DNA of 64,000 bases from Prostheceraeus crozeri (Eukaryota; Platyhelminthes; Polycladida; Euryleptidae). Positions 23,544 to 30,830 of this stretch are shown piece after piece (position 1 is the first letter of the stretch; the number at the start of each line of letters is the position of its first letter). The DNA lies in the NCBI GenBank assembly GCA_907163375.1, contig CAJQUW010008625.1, forward strand, positions 1 to 64,000. The letters are read 5' to 3'. The position numbers and the translations under genes are program-made. The notes beneath the pieces are model-generated. The model was not told where the DNA came from. It worked only from the letters and a program-made list of their open reading frames with translations, and did no database searches.

Positions 23544-24427
23544 ATGATGTTACCAAATGTTGGTGGAGGTGCATATATCCCGAATAATCGTGAATTAGAA
23601 AGAGATAGAAAATTATATCATGAAAACTGGAGACGTTTTATCTGGACCATTGCATCTTTCTATTCTTCCGCAACAAAATACAGAGTTAACAAATAAACAA
23701 TATGTTGATACACAAATCAATGATTTAAAGGAAAAATATATAAACGATGTTTTGGTTCCACTGATGAATGAATTAAAGTTGCTAAAACTTAATGACAAAT
23801 CATTAAACGAAAAATTATTAAAACTTGATAAAAAGGATAGAGAGCTAGAAGCAGATATAGCAAAACTTTTTAAAAAGATTTCTGAACAATCAAAAATTTT
23901 AATATTACTTTCTATAAATTTAAAATCTGCAGTCATTAAAAATAAACATCAGATAAAAATGTTAAAAGAACAATTAGAAGATGAAATAGAAAAACTACCT
24001 GAAAGAATTAAAAAAAATTTAAAGCAGTTACAAACTACATTCCAAAAAAGTGTTGATGAATTAAGTTCTAAAATTACTCAACAAATGAAAAAGATGAATA
24101 GAATAATAAATGAAGTAAACTCACTTAATGAAAAAGTTGATAAAATGAAAAATCTGAAAATCAATTTAGAAAATGAATTAAAGAAAAATTTACAAGAAAA
24201 CTAAAGAAAATAAAGAACAGTTAGATTCTGTTAAAAGACAATTAGATGTTCTTAAAATTAAGTTAAATGCACTTAAAACGGCGTTGAAGATGAATCAGGT
24301 GAAAATGCAAGTTAATAGAAAAGAAATTAAAGTACATCACACGCTGCTTGACGCAATAGATAAAGTGCAACAGGCAATTAATAAAGTTATCTCGAAGTTG
24401 TTGTCCATTCACAAACGTAAATCTTGA
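23544..24427 (+). pseudogene. Polinton fibre-like coiled-coil locus, broken
   Basis: The locus starts in the TTTAAAAATG context. It contains GDVLSGPLHLSILPQ and TNKQYVDTQIND, the pattern found in phage and viral fibre shafts (G-x-M/L-S-G-P-L, then a K-x-Y-V-D turn), followed by some 200 residues of heptad-rich coiled coil. A trimeric attachment fibre or virion core rod is plausible (inference). The locus is broken, with about two breaks. Confidence 0.5.
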
Positions 24428-24454
24428 TCGACGAAGTCTTGGGTTTCTAACCTA

Positions 24455-24485
24455 TCGGAGCGAAGCTCCTCGAGGCTTTAGCCGA
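24455..24485. repeat. Polinton mini-hairpin module 2, copy b
   Basis: GGAGCGAAGCTCC and GGCTTTAGCC with closing TCGG/CCGA. It lies in the spacer before the next gene, on the same strand as copy a. Confidence 0.88.
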
Positions 24486-24526
24486 ACGTAGATATTTTTC
24501 CCAAAAGTCAAATTTAATCCTAAAAA

Positions 24527-25087
24527 ATGCCTATAATTTATAAACACAATCTTAAACATTTTGCATCAAATAATAAGATTGCTCATGAACCATCTCAGAA
24601 ACCTGTGTACCATTATGATAGTGTAGAAACTGTCGGAACACAAAAGTTCCTAGGCACCGCAGGTGCCGTTCACACGGAAGGAGCTGGGATCTTCTCTGGT
24701 ATTGGTAGTATCGTTAACTTAATTAAAAATAATAAAGATTTGATTACATCTGCTGCAAAAGGAGCAGCTGCTATAGGTAGTACAGCTAGTGCAATATCAA
24801 ATGCTGTCAAGTCTCAAAACGAATTAAAACAACTAGAAGCTATTCGTAAACTTAGGAATGATTCTGAAGAACTAAAAAATTTAAAAAAACTTTCAGAGGA
24901 AACAAAAAACAAAATTGCTAACATAGCTGTTGGGGAAACCTTGAGGAGCGGAGCTCCGTCTAATAGTAAACATAATGAAAATAAAAATAATAAAAAAACA
25001 ATTGAAGAAATAAGAGGAAATGGCGTGAGTAGCAACCTTCGGTTTAACCAGCAAAGCTGTAGCGGAGCTGGTCTAGCAAAATTCTAA
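24527..25087 (+). CDS. Polinton small virion protein, adenovirus VI-like (tentative)
   Basis: 186 codons, apparently whole. A polar N-terminus is followed by a Gly/Ala-rich amphipathic stretch (IFSGIGSIVNLIKNNK, then AAKGAAAIGSTASAISNAV) and a basic coiled coil. Adenovirus protein VI and its adintovirus relatives combine an amphipathic membrane-lytic helix with such a region and lie near the hexon gene, as here. Two mini-hairpin repeats (24945-24957 and 25034-25073) lie within the frame, so parts of the C-terminal third are repeat-derived. Confidence 0.5.
   Translation: MPIIYKHNLKHFASNNKIAHEPSQKPVYHYDSVETVGTQKFLGTAGAVHTEGAGIFSGIGSIVNLIKNNKDLITSAAKGAAAIGSTASAISNAVKSQNELKQLEAIRKLRNDSEELKNLKKLSEETKNKIANIAVGETLRSGAPSNSKHNENKNNKKTIEEIRGNGVSSNLRFNQQSCSGAGLAKF
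24945..24957. repeat. Polinton mini-hairpin
   Basis: GGAGCGGAGCTCC, a 5-bp stem with a GGA loop, in frame inside the VI-like gene. Confidence 0.8.
25034..25073. repeat. Polinton mini-hairpin cluster
   Basis: AACCTTCGGTT, CAGCAAAGCTG and AGCGGAGCT in succession, with ACCAGC/GCTGGT able to close the last two. It forms the 3' end of the VI-like gene. Confidence 0.8.
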
Positions 25088-25213
25088 AATATATTTTTTA
25101 GTAAAATTTTTTTAGTAAAATTTTTTTAGCAAAATTATTTTAGCAAAATTATTTTAGTAAAATTTTTTTCTGTCTGTGAGAAAAAACAAAAAGTCAAATT
25201 ATTTTTTATAAAA

Positions 25214-26548
25214 ATGTCTTCGCTTATCGAAAATAAATTTAGATTAGACGATCCTCCGTTCGTCAGTTATAATCAAAAAAAGAATGACTATATAAGAATT
25301 GCTATGAATCCCGGATCTTCCAGTAGAGTAAATACTGGAGGTGATTTAATTTTTGAAGTTGATAATCAGCAGAGTTATTTATATCTACCTGATTCATTTT
25401 TACACTGTGAATATTCTTTATATAGTGATGCTAATTTTACAACACCATTACCAGATACCGATAATATTGCACTAGAGAATAATTTCTTTCCAAGATTATT
25501 TACACAAATGCGTTTAGATGTTGCAACTCAAAATATAGAAACAATAAGTGATTCTCCAGGTGTAATTGATACAATGCTTAGATTTGTAACAATTGGTGAA
25601 AATAATAAAAAGTATGAAATCGAAGGTTGGTTTCCTGATACTAATGATGGTATAATTGTTGATGATTTAACTCACGCTGGAACAGATGCAGCAGGAATTG
25701 CGAAAGATGTAGAAAATATTGCAAAACATTTAAATAAAACAAATAATGATGCATATAAAGAAAGACGTGAATTTAACAAAAAAAGTAAACAGACAGTAAA
25801 TTGGTCATTGTCTCCATTATTCGGTTATTTAGATTATGATAAAATATCATATCAATTAAAATTTAAATTAATAATTCATCGTACAGCAAATAATGAATTA
25901 ATCTTTTTTGGTAAGACTGGGAAAAAAGCATATTTGAAAATTGATAGACTTGAATGGTGGATTAAGCATATTACTCCTAGTTTAGAGGTTGAAACAGCTA
26001 TTGCAAAAAGATTAAATACTAACAAACCAATTCCAGTAAATTTTCTAAAGCGTACTGCTAGTTCAGTAACTTTTTCCGAACAAAGATTTAACTGGCATTT
26101 TACTAGAACTGCGAATACTCCAAGATATTTATTACTAACATTTCAAAGAAATAATTCTCCAAGTTTTGATAAGAACAACAATATTTTTCATATTAATACA
26201 ATTCGAAGTTTACAAGTTTCATTAAATCAAACCCGATATCCAATTGATCCATTAAGATTCGATGATACCAATAATCAATTTATGGAAGGATATGATTCTT
26301 ATCGAAATCTTTGTATAGAATTTGGAGTTGAAGCACAATTAACTCCTGGAGATTGGAGACATTTATATCCTGTTTTCTGTTTCGATTTAAGTGCACAATC
26401 TGAAGATATTATCAAGACTGGCTGTGATGTAACAATTAATATTGAAAAAAAAGATTCCACAACTTCATTGATGGCTTATGGTTTATTGCTAGAAGATGTA
26501 AAATATTCTATTGAAATTCTTAATGGAAAGATGGTAAGGATAAGTTAA
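25214..26548 (+). CDS. Polinton major capsid protein (double jelly-roll)
   Basis: 444 codons, apparently whole. It is beta-rich throughout with few charged helices. It has the long N-terminal strand series and an LENNFFPRLFTQMRLDV block characteristic of Polinton/adintovirus hexon-like proteins, an RRE-K-rich loop in the middle, and a second strand-rich half ending in VTINIEKKDSTTSLMAYGLL. Length and position between the two small virion proteins fit the family. The fold is inferred from pattern, not computed. Confidence 0.8.
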   Translation: MSSLIENKFRLDDPPFVSYNQKKNDYIRIAMNPGSSSRVNTGGDLIFEVDNQQSYLYLPDSFLHCEYSLYSDANFTTPLPDTDNIALENNFFPRLFTQMRLDVATQNIETISDSPGVIDTMLRFVTIGENNKKYEIEGWFPDTNDGIIVDDLTHAGTDAAGIAKDVENIAKHLNKTNNDAYKERREFNKKSKQTVNWSLSPLFGYLDYDKISYQLKFKLIIHRTANNELIFFGKTGKKAYLKIDRLEWWIKHITPSLEVETAIAKRLNTNKPIPVNFLKRTASSVTFSEQRFNWHFTRTANTPRYLLLTFQRNNSPSFDKNNNIFHINTIRSLQVSLNQTRYPIDPLRFDDTNNQFMEGYDSYRNLCIEFGVEAQLTPGDWRHLYPVFCFDLSAQSEDIIKTGCDVTINIEKKDSTTSLMAYGLLLEDVKYSIEILNGKMVRIS

Positions 26549-26750
26549 TTAAAATTTTTTCATAACTAGAATAGATTAAAAATTCTTAACTTAAAATTTT
26601 TTCATAACTAGAATAGATTAAAATTTTTTGGTAACTTAAAATTTTTTAGTAACTTAAAATTTTTTCATAACTAGAATAGATTAAAATTTTGATATCTTAA
26701 AAATTTTTCGTAACTTAAAATTTTCGTAACTTAAAATTTTTTTATTAAAA
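26549..26750. promoter_or_regulatory. Polinton spacer of AT-rich tandem repeats
   Basis: Repeats of AATTTTTTCATAACTAGAAT and shorter derivatives lead into the next start codon. It is probably a promoter region (inference). Confidence 0.45.
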
Positions 26751-27236
26751 ATGTCGCAAGCGAAAAGTAATATTAATAATAAAACTGTTGAATTAAAATT
26801 ACGTAATATTGTTGACAAAAATACCCCTAAAACTATTACGATTAATAAAAAAAAGTATTACATAAGTAAACCAATGATAGAGAATATTCAATTACAAGAA
26901 GAAAAGAATGGCGGGATTCTCCCATTAATTCCACTAATAATAGGTGGCATAGCTGCAGCAGGAAGTGTTGCAGGTGGGACAGCTGGTATTGTCCAAGCAG
27001 TAAATAAAAATAAATCAGAGAAGGCAGCATTAGAAGAACAAAAACGTCATAATAGAGAGTTAGAGAAAGTTGCTAGGGGAGAAGGAATAGTAGATAATTT
27101 TATTAGTAAATTAAAATTAGTTGATGAAGGAAAACGAGTTCTTAAAAATATTCTCCACAATGTTGATGATTTAATTGAAATTAAAGAAACTAAAGATGGT
27201 TCTGGAATATATCTAAGTCCTAGTATGATAAGGTAA
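26751..27236 (+). CDS. Polinton small virion protein, adenovirus X/mu-like (tentative)
   Basis: 161 codons, apparently whole. A basic N-terminus leads to GGILPLIPLIIGGIAAAGSV, strongly reminiscent of the conserved C-terminal hydrophobic block of adenovirus core protein precursor X (G-F/I-L-P-x-L-I-P). A charged helix follows. In adenoviruses this protein binds DNA and meets the capsid. Assignment rests on this motif and context. Confidence 0.55.
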   Translation: MSQAKSNINNKTVELKLRNIVDKNTPKTITINKKKYYISKPMIENIQLQEEKNGGILPLIPLIIGGIAAAGSVAGGTAGIVQAVNKNKSEKAALEEQKRHNRELEKVARGEGIVDNFISKLKLVDEGKRVLKNILHNVDDLIEIKETKDGSGIYLSPSMIR

Positions 27237-27244
27237 TAACCTCA

Positions 27245-27257
27245 GAACCTTTGGTTC
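27245..27257. repeat. Polinton mini-hairpin
   Basis: GAACCTTTGGTTC, a 5-bp stem with a TTT loop, just past the stop codon of the X-like gene. Confidence 0.75.
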
Positions 27258-27314
27258 TTTTCGGTAAAACAATTATTTTATTTTATCTTTTAAATTTTTT
27301 TTTTATCTTTTAAA

Positions 27315-28697
27315 ATGAATTCTAAAAATTCCGAAAATTTAATTAAATTAAAAATTTCTAATTTAGATTTATTGAATTATCTATTAAACAAAAATAAAAA
27401 CTTAAATTGTAAAATTTATGAAGGTAACGACGACAAACAAAGTTTGGCTACTACCTACGGTGGTGACATACAAAAAACATTAGAAAACTTTCCTGGATTT
27501 ATTTGGAGTAAATATTCGAAAGAAAAACATCTTCCTGGTCATTCATATACCGGTCCAGGAACTCGATTAGATATAAGACTAGATGAGAATAATAATCCGA
27601 AACCAGGTGAAGAACCGATAAATAGAGTAGATGCCGCAGCTTACAGGCATGATTTAGCTTATCGAAATCATGATCTAAGTTCTCGACATGCAGCTGATAA
27701 GAAGATGATTCAAGAATTAGATAGTATTCAAAATCCTACATTTAGAGAAAAAATTGAAAGAATGTTTGTTAAGAAAGCTTTACAAGCTAAAATATTATTC
27801 GGTCAGGGTTTAAATGAAACGACAGCAAAGCTGTCTGAGAGCAACGCTCGAACTAATAACTCTGAGAGCAACGCTCGAACTAATAACTCTGAGAGCAACG
27901 CTCGAACCTACGCGTCTGAAATTCATAAAGAATACAGAAGGCCTAAATATTTATTGAAAGTAAAAGTATTTAATAAAGATGATATTTGGAGTGCTGATCT
28001 TATTCATATGCCGAATGAAAGGGACTACAAATACGCATTGACCGTTATAGATTTATATACACGATACGCTTGGGTAAAGCCTTTAAAAAATAAAAGTGGT
28101 CTTTCAGTTAAATATGCGTTTGAAGAAATCTTTAAAGAAAGTAAGAGAAAGCCAAAAAAATTGTTTGTTGATAAAGGGTCGGAATTTTATAACCGAAACG
28201 TTCAGCCACTATTTGAAACTGTTTATTCAACTGAAAATGAAGGGAAGGCTGTAGTGATAGAAAGATTCAATCGGACGTTAAAAAATAAATTATTCAAGAA
28301 ATTTACTGAGCAAAGAAATCAGAAATGGTTGAAGATATTACCAGGAATTGTAGAAGAGTACAATAATAAAGTTCATTCTGGTATTGAAGAAACTCCAAAG
28401 AATGCTTCTGACGACCCTGATTTAATACGAAAGAAAATATTCGAGAATAATAATTTGAATGAGAGTAATCCGAATTTGCAGAAACTTAAGCCGAAATTTA
28501 AAATTGGAGATAGAGTTAGAATATTTAAATATAAGAATAAATTTGAAAAAGGCTTTGTTGGTTATTGGACTAAAGAAATATTTGAAGTTTGCAAAATAAA
28601 TCAAAGTTATCCGATTACTTATGAAATTAAAGATTTAGATAATGAGGATATCAGAGGCCGTTTTTATCAAAATGAATTACAGAAAACAGAGCTTTAA
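27315..28697 (+). CDS. Polinton phospholipase A2-integrase fusion
   Basis: A single open frame of 460 codons joining two enzymes. Residues about 50-150 form a parvovirus-VP1-like phospholipase A2: a calcium loop (HSYTGPGTRLD) and the catalytic H-D pair in DAAAYRHDLAYRNHD, then AADKKM. In viruses with this domain it helps escape from endosomes. Residues about 174-200 are three copies of a nine-residue repeat (SESNARTNN) built from mini-hairpins. Residues about 215-460 are a retroviral-type integrase: WSADLI, LFVDKGSEF and the IERFNRT glutamate supply the D-D-E triad, and an SH3/chromo-like C-terminal region follows. In related elements these are usually separate genes, so the fusion is notable. 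Confidence 0.85.
   Translation: MNSKNSENLIKLKISNLDLLNYLLNKNKNLNCKIYEGNDDKQSLATTYGGDIQKTLENFPGFIWSKYSKEKHLPGHSYTGPGTRLDIRLDENNNPKPGEEPINRVDAAAYRHDLAYRNHDLSSRHAADKKMIQELDSIQNPTFREKIERMFVKKALQAKILFGQGLNETTAKLSESNARTNNSESNARTNNSESNARTYASEIHKEYRRPKYLLKVKVFNKDDIWSADLIHMPNERDYKYALTVIDLYTRYAWVKPLKNKSGLSVKYAFEEIFKESKRKPKKLFVDKGSEFYNRNVQPLFETVYSTENEGKAVVIERFNRTLKNKLFKKFTEQRNQKWLKILPGIVEEYNNKVHSGIEETPKNASDDPDLIRKKIFENNNLNESNPNLQKLKPKFKIGDRVRIFKYKNKFEKGFVGYWTKEIFEVCKINQSYPITYEIKDLDNEDIRGRFYQNELQKTEL
27821..27907. repeat. Polinton mini-hairpin and 27-bp tandem repeat at the fusion joint
   Basis: GACAGCAAAGCTGTC (6-bp stem) is followed by three 27-bp units, each containing GAGCAACGCTC (4-bp stem). The units preserve frame and form the linker between the phospholipase and integrase domains. 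Confidence 0.9.
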
Positions 28698-28731
28698 CCT
28701 TTAGGTGGCGCTTTAGCTAGCTTCGCTTGAG

Positions 28732-29220
28732 TTATAGATTGTTTAACTCTAACATAATATCTAGAAATGGTACTCCTTTTTGTAATTTGTACAAAACGTA
28801 TAAACATAATTGTCCACAATAGGTAGTGCCTGGTTTTTGAATTTGAAATGTATTGTATGTTCCCGTTCCAAGTAATTCTTTTACTTCATTTGTAGGGGGC
28901 AAACCGTATGAATCGAACCAATAGTTCTCAGCCTCCGGGCGATCAAAATAATAGTTCTGCTGATGATTTTTAACGCCTGCTGACCAATGTACACCTTTTT
29001 CATTTGACGTATGAAGATTTGTTATGAAATTTACAGTTATTGATGGAACTTTGTTCCGGGAACTGAAGGTTCCTGTTGGCCTATTTTTTAGGAATTGTAA
29101 TTCATCCCTCATCAATATGTGAAAATTCTTTATTCCTAATCGATTAGCGATTTTCTTTAGGTCGAAATTCGTTGTCGTTTGTGTTCCATATAATTTCAAA
29201 AACTCATTTATGTTGCTCAT
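28732..29220 (-). CDS. Polinton adenain-like cysteine protease
   Basis: 162 codons on the minus strand, apparently whole. The adenovirus-protease triad is visible: histidine in VHWSA, aspartate in YWFDSYGLPP and cysteine in TTYCGQLCLYVLYKL. In Polintons this enzyme matures virion proteins. It converges with the integrase gene, separated by 34 bp carrying a GCTTCGC mini-hairpin core. Confidence 0.88.
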   Translation of the reverse strand: MSNINEFLKLYGTQTTTNFDLKKIANRLGIKNFHILMRDELQFLKNRPTGTFSSRNKVPSITVNFITNLHTSNEKGVHWSAGVKNHQQNYYFDRPEAENYWFDSYGLPPTNEVKELLGTGTYNTFQIQKPGTTYCGQLCLYVLYKLQKGVPFLDIMLELNNL

Positions 29221-29268
29221 TTTATAATAAAAAAAATTTCTTATGGGACCCCTAGAAGTCAGAGGGGG

Positions 29269-29437
29269 GGTATTGATTTAAAACTGGTCTCTAATGATGT
29301 CTTTCTTTACTACTTAGTCAGAAGGGGTATTGATTTAAAACATTTTTATAATGATGACTTTCCTTACTACTTAGTCAGAAGGGGGGGTATTGATTTAAAA
29401 CTGGTCTCTAATGATGTCTTTCTTTACTACTTATTCA
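29269..29437. repeat. Polinton ~58-bp tandem repeat
   Basis: Nearly three copies of a unit beginning GGTATTGATTTAAAACTGGT and ending in TTACTACTTAGTCAGAAG, upstream of the protease gene. Confidence 0.85.
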
Positions 29438-29527
29438 ATTTTGAAATGATTTAATTTAATCTAAATTTAAACGTTACATTGTTGCATTGCATTAGTAGAG
29501 TAAATGTTTCGCACATATTTTATCAAT

Positions 29528-29660
29528 AGTAATTCATTACTCATCAATATGTGAAAATTCTTTATTCCCAATTGCTTAGCAAACTCATTTAAATCGAAAT
29601 TTAATGTGGTTTTGTTTGCCGTATATTTTTAGAATGTCTCTAATGTTTCTCATTTTAAAT
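29528..29660 (-). pseudogene. Duplicated start of the Polinton protease gene
   Basis: The sequence around 29538-29655 is a diverged second copy of the protease gene's first codons and upstream region (compare 29104-29225, sharing TCATCAATATGTGAAAATTC). Only this piece is duplicated. Confidence 0.75.
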
Positions 29661-30171
29661 GGAATAAAATCTATTTCAGAACTTTCTCAAAAGAATTAGC
29701 GTGTAGCAGCTGCTAAAATTGTTTCAGCTGATAGGGGTGAAGGAAATCACAGACAATAGCGCATAATGCGAGTTGTGAAATCTCATTCACACTATGAGAA
29801 CAAAAGAACAAATACAATCTAAACACAATAGACATATGAGAGAGAAGAGAAATGAATGAGCATTTCTCTTCATTTTGGGTTTCCATAACAATCATTCATG
29901 CGACATTGCTTTGAATGGAAAAATACACCAACTGTCGCGCCGATGTCAGAAAGTTTGTCGATAAAGCTGTCGACATGGTTCGATAGTTGGTGTATTTTTC
30001 CATTAGCGTTCAAGGTCATTCTATTAAAAGCATATGGGAATTATTCTCATTGAAGACAAGCAATTGTTTTAAATAATGCATGTCATTGTGAATACAATAT
30101 TCCTGTAACAGACAGGAACGAGAGAGAGAAAGAAAGAAAGAAGACACGCTGCTCCGTAAAAGTTTAATTGA
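29661..30171. other. Polinton right-hand spacer with a 20-bp-arm hairpin
   Basis: No gene is recognised. AATGGAAAAATACACCAACT (29914-29933) is repeated inverted at 29985-30004 around a loop that itself repeats GTCG-type motifs. A purine-rich run lies near 30118-30142. Confidence 0.5.
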
Positions 30172-30730
30172 GATAACGAAGGATATATTCTTGAGGTTCC
30201 TTCCACTTTTGTTTCTTCCATTTCTGAAGTTCCTTCCATTTTTGTTCCTTCCATTTCTGAAGTTCCTTCCACTTTTGTTTCTTCCATTTTTAAAGAAATA
30301 TTTTTAGTCACATGATATATTTTAAAAACCTGAAAGATGGATAAAATTCATGAATTTGAAATTCTCAAATTTGAGATTCTTAACTTTTATGATTTTTCGG
30401 TGTCCTAGAACGGTCATGATTTTGGCGAGGGTGAAAATTGTAATTCTCAAATTTGAGATTTTGAAAAATTTGAAAATTGGGTATTTTTAAAAACGCCCAA
30501 ATTTGTGAATTTAGGTCTTCATAACCTGAAAAAGGGTTCAAATTCATGAATTTATGTCGTTTTTAAAAAGTACCATTTTTTCAAAAATGGTACTTTTTGA
30601 ATGGACTAAATTCATGTATTTAGGTCTTAAAAACCTGAAAAAGGGTTCAAATTCATGAATTTATGTCGTTTTTAAAGATACTATTTTTTTGAATTTTATG
30701 GTCGCCTGGAACGGTCTTTTGCCCATTACT
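30172..30730 (-). repeat. Polinton right terminal inverted repeat
   Basis: 559 bp, the complement of the left repeat with small insertions and deletions. It also includes the inward-facing TTTAAAAATG start and the EMEGT-type codons, but with one extra repeat unit. It leads only to a short frame here. Confidence 0.93.
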
Positions 30731-30736
30731 CGCGTT
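30731..30736. repeat. Polinton target-site duplication, right
   Basis: CGCGTT, identical to 13396-13401. Confidence 0.92.
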
Positions 30737-30830
30737 CTCAGTGAAAATGGCCTTAAGGAGATTCCTATGGTTCACAATTTGGATTCGTAGATTTCTCAAG
30801 CTTATATTATAGGAATATTGTCATAGTTTA
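30737..30830. repeat. Family A element, copy 2, right part
   Basis: CTCAGTGAAAATGG and ACAATTTGGATTCGTAGATT continue the match to copy 1 (about 1494-1560) broken off at 13395. Similarity fades after about 30830. Confidence 0.75.

Larger units (their letters stand above)
13402..30730. mobile_element. Polinton/Maverick element, both ends present, genes partly broken
   Basis: A 17.3-kb virus-like DNA transposon. Termini read AGTAATGGGC inwards at each end, with about 560-bp inverted repeats and a perfect 6-bp target duplication. It carries the Polinton core set: protein-primed polymerase B, retroviral-type integrase, packaging ATPase, adenain-like protease, major and minor capsid proteins, plus several small adenovirus-like proteins. 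It is visibly more AT-rich than its flanks. The ends look whole, and about half the gene loci look whole. Overall I count roughly eight to ten breaks, so this copy is a fossil. Intact target duplication and near-identical repeats suggest a fairly recent insertion. Confidence 0.95.
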
